From Sandaracinobacteroides hominis (GTDB lineage Bacteria > Pseudomonadota > Alphaproteobacteria > Sphingomonadales > Sphingomonadaceae): a DNA stretch of 64,000 nt. Positions within the stretch are counted from its first letter, which is position 1. Every line of letters begins with the position of its first letter. This document shows positions 1-7,692 of this stretch, in pieces. The position numbers and the translations under genes were made by a program. The stretch spans positions 1-64,000 of the forward strand of contig NZ_JADCUC010000002.1 of NCBI RefSeq assembly GCF_016464365.1, written 5' to 3'. The notes below the pieces were generated by a model. It was given only the letters and a program-made list of their open reading frames with translations, ran no database searches and had not been told where the DNA came from.

Positions 1-140
1 TCTACAAGCAGCGCAACCGGATCGAGCGATGCTTCGGCCGCCTCAAGCATTTCCGCCGTTTCGCTACCCGCTACGATCGACGAACCATCCACTTCACCGG
101 CTTCATTCACCTCGCCGCAGCAATGATCTGGTTACGATGA
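1..140 (+). mobile_element. 3' fragment of an IS5-family transposase gene
   Basis: Reading from base 3, the frame encodes about 45 residues and stops at 138-140. It contains the RNRIERCFGRLKHFRR block followed by an RYDRR segment and a hydrophobic LAAAMIWLR end. This block is the C-terminal part of the DDE domain of IS5-family (IS427-like) transposases, including the final catalytic Glu (IER). The rest of the element lies left of the window, so it cannot be judged intact or broken. I could not identify the right terminal inverted repeat without the left end. It marks the border of the accessory segment that runs to about 2760. Confidence 0.85.
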
Positions 141-156
141 ATGTCGATCCGGCCTA

Positions 157-522
157 ATGAGCAACATTCTTGCATTTCCGCCAAAACTTGGTGCCACACC
201 CTTGCCGGTGAGCACGAAGCGATGCCAGTTCATCGCTGTCCACCACGCGCTGCAGGCGCTTTGCTGGACCGAGTACGTCAACGCCGAGCTTATCCTGCTC
301 AACCTTCCGCCGGATCCGGTAGATCAGGACGAGAAGGCGGCGCTTCGGCACTACCTAGACGAACTGGCCGCTCAGCTGATGCCAATCCCGGCACGGTGCG
401 AACAGGATCTCGAGTTCAAGCGGGCAGTGAAGGCGCGCGCGTTTGACGTGACGTGGGAGCCGGCTTGGGATGATCAGCTGCGGCAGGATGAAGCACGAGC
501 GCCGGAGTTTCTGGCGGAGTGA
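157..522 (+). CDS. Hypothetical protein, 121 aa
   Basis: A 121-residue soluble, acidic protein of unknown function. The start ATG lies 16 bases after the transposase stop and has no convincing ribosome binding site. I recognise no family. The middle (about residues 45-80) is rich in Leu, Asp and Glu and probably helical, and the C-terminus is Trp/Asp-rich. It sits between an IS remnant and a WYL protein, so it is probably accessory cargo. An overlapping frame (141-446) is low-complexity Arg/Gly and is less likely. Confidence that this is the coding frame is moderate. Confidence 0.5.
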   Translation: MSNILAFPPKLGATPLPVSTKRCQFIAVHHALQALCWTEYVNAELILLNLPPDPVDQDEKAALRHYLDELAAQLMPIPARCEQDLEFKRAVKARAFDVTWEPAWDDQLRQDEARAPEFLAE

Positions 523-712
523 GGTCGGGCGATTGGGTGAGAGAACGTGGGGCATCATATCTCTGGCCCTAGTTTTTCCCTTCGATGTTGGACGGAGGGC
601 GCGTCAGCCATCATGCATATTTGCGCTTGGGACACCTAGTTAGGCGCCCCCATTCGAGCGGGTCTGGAAATTTCGTCGCACCGAATGCAGAATGCTCAGC
701 AGGGGGGCATGT

Positions 713-1513
713 ATGCGCAAATTGATCGTTGAGCTCTGGCTTGAAATTCGGGGGCACCGAGTGCCCGTGCCGAAGCTGCGGGGCTCGGCGCCAGCTTGGG
801 ATGCTGGAGATGAGCCTGAACTTGCGGCGCCAGCTCCCGCGTTGGTCAATGACGAAGGCCCGCCAGGGGGCGAACTGGACGCAATTGCTGGGGTGTGCGT
901 AGAAATTGTCTATTGCGACAGCAAGGGCAGGGAAGCCGCCCGCCGGATTACCTGCAGAACTCTGACCGAAGCCAAGGGGCTTACCTATTTGGACGCCTAT
1001 TGCCACGAACGCGAGGCGTTCAGGCGGTTTCGATGCGATCGGATCCTGGAGGTGGTGCAGCTGGACACGGGCGAATGCCTGGTCTGCGATGAGTTCCTGA
1101 ACGACTACCGGATTGATCGGCGAGCCGAAGGCGGCATTTCCTGGGGCATGGACGTGCGCACCTATGCGCGATTCCTGAACGCGCTGCGGGTGCTGGTCTT
1201 CATGGGGCGCTGCGACCATCAGTGGCACCCGTTGGAAGTGGACGAGATCGAGCATTTCATCGCGAGCTATTGGATGAGAACCGAGCGCCCCGGCGAACCT
1301 CCGATCGATGACATGCTGGCCAAGGCGCGACGGATGGCGCCCATGCCGGAAGAGTTCTTTGTGGCCCTGCAATCCATTGCTGAAGATGCCCGGTTGGTGC
1401 GCATCATCCGGCCGTTCCTGCGATCGGTGGTAGAGGCCGACGGCATGCTGGCAGATGAGGAAATGTTCTGGGGTACGAAGGTCGATGTTTTCTTGGCAGA
1501 AGCGGCCGCCTGA
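713..1513 (+). CDS. WYL-domain protein, possible regulator
   Basis: A 266-residue protein. Residues about 62-120 match the WYL fold: a VEIVYCDSKGRE strand, an RxITxRTL segment, then YLDAYCHEREAFRRFRCDRI, where the conserved Arg residues of WYL ligand-binding domains fall. No N-terminal helix-turn-helix is visible, so this is not a classical YafY/PafC regulator. The C-terminal ~120 residues (MDVRTYARFLNAL to the end) are helical and faintly resemble TerB-like bundles; I am not sure of this. The start at 713 is chosen because an AGGGGGG tract at 701-707 gives a well-placed Shine-Dalgarno, whereas the ATG at 692 has none. WYL proteins often occur in defence and mobile islands, which fits the IS and toxin-antitoxin neighbours. 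Confidence 0.65.
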   Translation: MRKLIVELWLEIRGHRVPVPKLRGSAPAWDAGDEPELAAPAPALVNDEGPPGGELDAIAGVCVEIVYCDSKGREAARRITCRTLTEAKGLTYLDAYCHEREAFRRFRCDRILEVVQLDTGECLVCDEFLNDYRIDRRAEGGISWGMDVRTYARFLNALRVLVFMGRCDHQWHPLEVDEIEHFIASYWMRTERPGEPPIDDMLAKARRMAPMPEEFFVALQSIAEDARLVRIIRPFLRSVVEADGMLADEEMFWGTKVDVFLAEAAA

Positions 1514-1631
1514 TAGAGGCACCGCGGCGCCTCAAATTTATGCTCACGAATCGAGCTGATTCAATGAAGAGTTGAAACAAAGAGCCGTTTCGCTTATTTC
1601 GTTTAAGAGCACTGGGGCCAGGAGAAGATAA

Positions 1632-2117
1632 GTGACCGCACTCGCGCTCGCACTCGAGGATTCGAGTGCGTTAGAGCAGGCTGAGATTGAGGCAGCGACC
1701 GTCGCTGCGCGTGGTTTGGCCAGTCTCAATCCAACTGAAAAGACGATCGTCGTAAGCGCTCAGGAAGACGCTGCAGCACAAGTGCGCCTGCCAGCGTCGG
1801 TTGTGCGCGCCTTGATGAAGGTCGTAACCGAGATGGCCAATGGCAATGCGATTGCCATTGTTCCCGTTGAGGCGGAACTCACCACACAGCAGGCAGCGGA
1901 TCTGCTCAATGTATCGCGCCCGCATTTCGTCTCTCTCCTTGAGACGGGAAAGATTGAGTTTCGAATGGTAGGCACCCATCGCAAGGTTAAGGGGCGGGAT
2001 GTTCTGGCGTACCGCGATCGTGAAACGATGCGCCGTCGCGAGGCGCTCGCGGAGATGGCTCGCCTCGACAGCGAGTTAGGCCTGGACGAGGATGATGCCA
2101 CGGTGAGCGCCAACTGA
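1632..2117 (+). CDS. Excisionase-type HTH antitoxin
   Basis: A 161-residue protein starting at GTG behind a GGAGAA Shine-Dalgarno (1621-1626). Residues about 83-128 (LTTQQAADLLNVSRPHFVSL, then a wing with RMVGTHRKVKGRDVLAY) form a MerR/excisionase-like helix-turn-helix of the HTH_17 type. The C-terminal tail is acidic (ELGLDEDDATVSAN) and would suit toxin wrapping. The stop overlaps the start of the PIN toxin by one base (TGATG), giving tight translational coupling. Antitoxins of this class commonly bind their own promoter. The role is inferred from domain and pairing, not from a close homologue. Confidence 0.8.
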   Translation: MTALALALEDSSALEQAEIEAATVAARGLASLNPTEKTIVVSAQEDAAAQVRLPASVVRALMKVVTEMANGNAIAIVPVEAELTTQQAADLLNVSRPHFVSLLETGKIEFRMVGTHRKVKGRDVLAYRDRETMRRREALAEMARLDSELGLDEDDATVSAN

Positions 2118-2689
2118 TGCTGGTTGGGCGATACGCATGCGTCCTAGACGCATGCGTGCTTCACCCAGCGCTATTGAAGGGCGCTCTGCTTTGGTTGGCC
2201 GATGAAGGGTTGTATCGCCCTGTTTGGTCGGAGCTTATCCTAACCGAATGGCAGCGCAGCCTGGAAACACGCTTCAATGAGCAACCCGAAAAGGCTGCTC
2301 GGCCCGTAAATCTCGCTCGGGATGCCTTCCCCACTGCGATGATTGAGGTTCCTCCTGAGCTAATTGGGGGCATAACCTTGCCCGACCAAGATGACCGGCA
2401 CGTCGTTGCCGCCGCTTTGGTAGCTCGGGCCCACGCCATTGTCACAACCAACTTGCGCCACTTTCCTGCAGATATATGTAAAAGCTACGGAATAGAGGTC
2501 ATTCACCCTGACACCTTTCTAGTGAACGTAGTTGACCTTGATGAGCGACGGGCCGTTTCAGCCCTGCGCAGGCACCGCGAAGTTCTTCAGAATCCGGATA
2601 TGACAGCAGAGCAATATTTGGTCGAATTTGAGCGCAGGGGCTTGGTTCAGACAAAGCAGCGACTGGCAGCGCTGGTGGGGCTGCTCTAG
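2117..2689 (+). CDS. PIN-domain toxin (predicted RNase)
   Basis: A 190-residue PIN-domain protein. The acidic metal-binding residues expected of PIN nucleases are visible: Asp11 in VLDACVL, Glu44 in LILTEWQ, Asp92/Asp93 in PDQDDRHVVAAA, and the TTNLRHF segment at about 111-117 where the last acidic or polar position lies. PIN toxins of VapBC-like modules cleave RNA, usually tRNA or mRNA. It is longer than VapC (about 130 aa); the extra C-terminal ~65 residues (DERRAVSALRRHREVL onward) are helical and not assigned. It is co-transcribed with the antitoxin. The catalytic residues look intact, so it is likely functional. Confidence 0.85.
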   Translation: MLVGRYACVLDACVLHPALLKGALLWLADEGLYRPVWSELILTEWQRSLETRFNEQPEKAARPVNLARDAFPTAMIEVPPELIGGITLPDQDDRHVVAAALVARAHAIVTTNLRHFPADICKSYGIEVIHPDTFLVNVVDLDERRAVSALRRHREVLQNPDMTAEQYLVEFERRGLVQTKQRLAALVGLL

Positions 2690-2759
2690 CGAGAGGTGGG
2701 CAGAATGTAGGACAGAAGCCCACGATGGAGATGATTGCCCTATAAGGGTTGTGCAGACA

Positions 2760-2927
2760 CCCGCTCCGCCATTTGCCGGCCTCGGGCGCTTCGCCGCCCA
2801 GCAGCGCGGAAAACAGCGGGTCGCCGTCAACGCGCGGAACGCACCCCCATACGAAGCGCCCCTGCCGGTCGATCAGCGCGCTGACCTGGCAATTGCCGAT
2901 GGGCCACAGATCGAGCGTGGGCGTCAT
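2760..2927 (-). pseudogene. GH15 (glucoamylase/trehalase-like) gene, 5' remnant
   Basis: Starting at the ATG complementary to 2925-2927, the frame reads MTPTLDLWPIGNCQVSALID, then RQGRFVWGCVPRVDGDPLFSALLGG. This is the characteristic N-terminus of GH15 proteins that follow otsB in many alphaproteobacterial trehalose operons. Homology is lost after about residue 56 (KWRSG), near base 2760, where island DNA begins, so roughly 540 residues of a normal ~600 are missing. The start overlaps the otsB stop by 3-4 bases (ATGA), the usual operon arrangement. It is clearly a truncated, non-functional fragment and marks the insertion or deletion junction. Confidence 0.8.
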
Positions 2928-3746
2928 TGCGCCACCGCCTGCAGCCAACCCCGGAGTGCAGCAGGGGATTCGATGCCGAAATACGCCTCGCTTTCCCGCG
3001 GCGCACCCACCAGGATTCTCTCTCCCCCCAACTCGCGCGCGGCCACGAACGCCGGTTCGTCGGTGGTGTCGTCGCCGATGAAGACGGGGCGGGTGCCCGC
3101 CATAGGGGGCCGCCGCATCAGGCTTTTCACCGCGCGACCCTTGTCTCCGCCGGCCACGCGCAGCTCTGCCATCATCTTGCTCGGCTGCAGCTCCAGCCCC
3201 AGAGTTTCGGCAAGCGTCGCGGCAAGCGCGCGCGGCTGCCTCGGCATCCGGCGCCATCCGGTAATGTACGGCAACGCCAAAGCTTTTTTCCTCCACCAGC
3301 ACGCCCGGCCTGCCGTTGGCAAAGGCGTGCAGCGCGCCGCCGGCCGCGTCCAGGCTGGGTGGCCGCTCCGGGCGCGCATAGCCGCCGCTCCAGCGATGTT
3401 CGCAGCCGTGGCTGCCCGAAACTGCCAGGCTCTCTGCGATTTCACCCAGGATTCCGTCGATCTGGGTGATCGAACGCCCGCTTACGATGGCGAGCCTGCC
3501 GTCCAGCTTCCCGGACAGCCGCGCCAGCAGCGCCTTCAGCGGCGCGTCGGCCACCACGGCGTCGGGCCGGTCGACGATATCCAGCAATGTGCCGTCCAGA
3601 TCGAGGAACAGACTGGCGCCCTCGAGCAGATTTTCAGGGGGAAGCGGTAACGCGTCCGGTCGTTGTGAAATCGTCTTTCTCCGGCTGCCGCAACGGGCGA
3701 TCCCGGCTGTTCGATCCGGGTTCGCGGGGCGAAACGAGCCCATCAT
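2924..3746 (-). pseudogene. otsB: Trehalose-6-phosphate phosphatase, frameshifted
   Basis: The HAD-superfamily phosphatase is split between two frames. The N-terminal part carries LFLDLDGTLLDIVDRPDAV (catalytic DxDGT) and GRLAIVSGRS, up to YRMAPDAEAAAR. The C-terminal part carries LAATLAETLGLELQP, GGDKGRAVKSLM and VFIGDDTTDEPAF (the metal-binding GDDxTDE). The switch falls in a GCGCGCGC run at about 3226-3234 and is explained by loss of two bases (or gain of one), a typical slippage. All catalytic motifs exist, so this is either a recent mutation or a sequencing error. The start is uncertain; the ATG at 3746 is the nearest upstream. The downstream operon partner is also destroyed, which argues for real decay. 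Confidence 0.8.
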
Positions 3747-4002
3747 TGGCCCGCCTATCGAAACCGCCCAAAGGGTTTGCCGATAGTAACCGGCCGTCGT
3801 GCAGGCAATTGGCGCCGGCAGGCCGGTTCGTCTCCCGAATAGCGAAGAGCGTGCCGGGAGGGAAGGTTCCAGTCGGATTCGGCGGCGCAAATGCCCCGTG
3901 GCGAAACAGCGCTGATCGATGGCGTGCGCGATCGGCGGGAGATTGACCCTCCACGGCTCAACGGGTTACCGCTGCGGCAACCCCAACAAACCAGGTGAAG
4001 CC

Positions 4003-5298
<1,296 letters not shown>

Positions 5299-5399
5299 CA
5301 TTGCGCTTCGGTACGGCAGGTCGCGCGGGGTGCGGCCAGCCGGGCTGAGACATTTCTACCAGATGACACCGTGCAGATCGTGCGATAAGGGCGGCGGCC

Positions 5400-5804
5400 A
5401 TGACGGGACGTTTCGTGAATTGGCGCGCTGGGCGGGGGCTTTTGCCCTTGCTCATCCTGTGCGCCCTCGCGATCCGCGTCGCAGTTCCGGCCGGCTATAT
5501 GCCGGCATTTGCCGGTGGCAGCGTCAATCTCATTCTCTGCTCGACTGCGGGTGGCGGCGAGATTGCAGTCGATTTCGGCAAGGCGCGGCACGGGCCCGAC
5601 GATCCGCATCAGAAGTCCGAGATGCCTTGCCTGTTCGCGGCGGCGCTCAGCCAGGCGAATTTGCCGGACACCGGGCCTGCAAAGCTGCTACCCGACTATT
5701 CCGGCGGTGCCGATGCCGCCAATGGCCGGGCGATCGCAGACCTCACCATCCACCGACTGGCCGCACCTCCGCCGCCCTCGCTTGCTCCACCCGCGCGCGC
5801 CTGA
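5400..5804 (+). CDS. DUF2946-family exported protein
   Basis: A 134-residue protein with an N-terminal hydrophobic segment (residues about 14-35, LLPLLILCALAIRVAVPAGYMPA). A Cys/His-containing region follows: ILCSTAGGG, RHGPDDPHQ, MPCLFAAALSQ. The end is Pro-rich. The GYMP motif and spaced Cys/His residues are the hallmarks of DUF2946 proteins, which are often encoded beside copper-handling genes. The gene begins a run of same-strand genes that includes a PCuAC chaperone and SCO1, which supports a periplasmic or membrane role in copper homeostasis. The biochemical function is unknown. Confidence 0.75.
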   Translation: MTGRFVNWRAGRGLLPLLILCALAIRVAVPAGYMPAFAGGSVNLILCSTAGGGEIAVDFGKARHGPDDPHQKSEMPCLFAAALSQANLPDTGPAKLLPDYSGGADAANGRAIADLTIHRLAAPPPPSLAPPARA

Positions 5805-5992
5805 CGGCTCGTGCGGCGGACACCTGACCTCGTTCGCTGCTGAATTGCGCCCGGCCTGTGCCGGGCGCTGCGCGCGCACCCGCACAGGGCGCGCCCTGCA
5901 TCGGGGTTACTGCCATGCATGCAATTCCGCGGAGAGATTACTCCAGACCTGATGGCTATCCGACGGACGCACCGGTCCTCGGGGAAATCCAT

Positions 5993-6439
5993 ATGTCGGC
6001 GCCGCGCTCGTCCATCCCCCCCGCCGGGCGCTGGATGGTGATCGGCGCGCTCGCGCTTACTCTATTGGTTTCGCTGCGATTTCTGCTCCTCGGCGCCTGG
6101 CCGGTGATGATTTTCGCGCTGCTGGACATCGGCGCGCTGGCGCTGGCGCTGCACCTGTTTTCCCGAAGCCAGGTGGAACAGGAATGGCTTCGGGCCAGCT
6201 CCACCGGAATCGAGCTGGTCCGGGTCGACGGACGGGGCCGAACGCATGTGGATAGCTTCCCGCCCGTCTGGACCCGCGTCGAGGCCCGCTCGCGGTCGGA
6301 GACCGACTTTCAGCTTGAGCTCGTCGCCTCCGGGAGGCGCCGGCCAATCGGGCTTTGCCTGACCGCCGAGGAGCGAAGGGAGATCCATCCGCATGTCCAG
6401 CGGCTGCTGGCAAAGGCGGGATCCCGGCAACTCACCTGA
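5993..6439 (+). CDS. DUF2244-family membrane protein
   Basis: A 148-residue protein with two adjacent transmembrane helices (residues about 15-58, WMVIGALALTLLVSL and VMIFALLDIGALALAL) separated by the conserved GAWPVMIF turn. A C-terminal beta-rich cytosolic-type domain follows (ELVRVDGRG to PPVWTRVEARS). This layout and the GAWPV-LD signature match DUF2244, whose members are found near respiratory and cytochrome oxidase genes. The start at 5993 is preferred because GGGGAA (5981-5986) precedes it; longer in-frame ATGs exist at 5858 and 5915. Its place between DUF2946 and PCuAC suggests a link with cytochrome oxidase maturation, which is inference only. Confidence 0.7.
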   Translation: MSAPRSSIPPAGRWMVIGALALTLLVSLRFLLLGAWPVMIFALLDIGALALALHLFSRSQVEQEWLRASSTGIELVRVDGRGRTHVDSFPPVWTRVEARSRSETDFQLELVASGRRRPIGLCLTAEERREIHPHVQRLLAKAGSRQLT

Positions 6440-6516
6440 CCTGTCCGACCAAGGCTGATCTCTGCGTTGCAGCGGCGCCCGAGCGGTCTTTTTCACTCTT
6501 GTCGAAAGCCATTTCC

Positions 6517-7029
6517 ATGAAGTTTCCAATCCTTGCAGCCATTGCCCCTGGCCTTGCCATTGCCCCTGGCCTCGCCCTTGCCCTCGCCACTGCCATCCCT
6601 GCCCCTGCGATCGCGCAGGACTTCCAGGTGGGCAAGCTTTCCATCCAACAACCGTGGGCGCGTCAGACCGCCGTTGGCCAGGCCAATGGCGGCGCGTTCA
6701 TGAAGATCGCCAACTCGGGCAAGACAGCAGATCGCCTGTTGTCCGCCACCTCGCCGGTCGCCGGCGTCGTCGAAGTCCACACCATGTCGATGGAGGGCGG
6801 GGTCATGCGGATGCGGGCTGTGCCCGAAGGGTTGCCTGTGCCTGCCGGCGGTACGCTCGAGCTGAAGCCCGGCGGCTATCACATCATGCTGATCGGGCTG
6901 AAATCCCAGTTGAAGCCGGGCGACAAGGTGCCGCTGACGCTGAAGTTCGAAAAGGCCGGCACGGTGGCTGTGCAGGTGAAGATTCAGCCTGTCAGCCATG
7001 GAACGGGAAACAGCCATGCCGGAAGCTGA
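6517..7029 (+). CDS. PCuAC-type periplasmic copper chaperone
   Basis: A 170-residue secreted protein with a signal peptide ending at about AIAQ (residue 34). It carries the PCuAC copper site: His88 in VEVHTMSMEGGVMRMR with nearby Met residues, and His122/Met124 in GGYHIMLIGL. This is the H-M-...-H-M arrangement that binds Cu(I). The family delivers copper to the CuA centre of cytochrome c oxidase, often with SCO proteins. Here the SCO1 gene overlaps its 3' end by 14 bases. The signal peptide contains a tandem six-residue duplication, described separately. Confidence 0.88.
   Translation: MKFPILAAIAPGLAIAPGLALALATAIPAPAIAQDFQVGKLSIQQPWARQTAVGQANGGAFMKIANSGKTADRLLSATSPVAGVVEVHTMSMEGGVMRMRAVPEGLPVPAGGTLELKPGGYHIMLIGLKSQLKPGDKVPLTLKFEKAGTVAVQVKIQPVSHGTGNSHAGS
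6541..6576 (+). repeat. 18-bp tandem duplication in signal peptide
   Basis: The unit ATTGCCCCTGGCCTTGCC at 6541-6558 is repeated at 6559-6576 with one mismatch (T to C). It encodes IAPGLA twice and lengthens the hydrophobic core of the PCuAC signal peptide in frame. A short in-frame tandem repeat of this kind can change copy number by slippage. Confidence 0.85.
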
Positions 7030-7645
7030 TCCCGGCAAACGGCCCCCGCTCCTTTCGCGGTGGGGGCCTGTTCTGTTGCTGCTGGCGATGGGGCTGCTGG
7101 TCGTGGCGCTGGGCGTGGGGGTCGTGCGCCAGTTCAGCGGCGGACCGACATCCGGCTATAGTTCTGCGATCGGCGGCCCCTTCACCATGACCGACCAGAA
7201 TGGCCGCACCGTGACGGACGAGAGCCTGAAGGGCCGGCCCTATGCCATCTTCTTCGGCTTTACCCGCTGCCCCGATGTCTGCCCGACCACGCTCAGCCAT
7301 ATGGCCGCCTGGCGCAAGCAACTTGGAAGGGATGGCGACAAGTTCGATGTCGTGTTCGTGTCGGTCGATCCGGAGCATGACAGCCAGCAGGGGCTGGCAA
7401 GCTATCTGACGCTGTTCGATACGCCGGTGACCGGCTTGCGGGGCACCCCGGAGCAGCTGGCCGGCATCGTGAAGGCCTATAAGGTCTTCTACGCGAAGGT
7501 TCCGCAAGCGGGCGGTGACTATACCATCGACCATACCGCTTCGATCTACCTGATGGACTCCAAAGGCCGGTTCATCGGCACCATTGCCTATGGCGAAGAC
7601 CAACGAACGGCAGTCGAGAAACTGCAGCGGCTCGCTTCGAGCTGA
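7016..7645 (+). CDS. SCO1/SenC copper-binding protein
   Basis: A 209-residue SCO-family protein anchored by one N-terminal membrane helix (about residues 17-38). The thioredoxin-like domain has the copper-binding Cys85 and Cys89 (FTRCPDVCPTT) and His173 (YTIDHTASIYLMD), all intact. SCO proteins reduce and metallate the CuA site of cytochrome c oxidase. The ATG at 7016 overlaps the end of the PCuAC gene, so the two are translationally coupled. No cytochrome oxidase structural genes are in the window. The same copper pair is followed on the same strand by a TonB receptor. Confidence 0.9.
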   Translation: MPEADPGKRPPLLSRWGPVLLLLAMGLLVVALGVGVVRQFSGGPTSGYSSAIGGPFTMTDQNGRTVTDESLKGRPYAIFFGFTRCPDVCPTTLSHMAAWRKQLGRDGDKFDVVFVSVDPEHDSQQGLASYLTLFDTPVTGLRGTPEQLAGIVKAYKVFYAKVPQAGGDYTIDHTASIYLMDSKGRFIGTIAYGEDQRTAVEKLQRLASS

Positions 7646-7692
7646 AGCGCCATATTCAAACAAAATCAAGTAATTATATAAAGGGGAAATCA

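Noticed and set aside
3747-4002. EcfG-type stress promoter (GGAAC-N16-17-CGTT) for otsB
   Set aside because: A GGAAC on the minus strand near 3866-3870 is not followed by CGTT at the required spacing.
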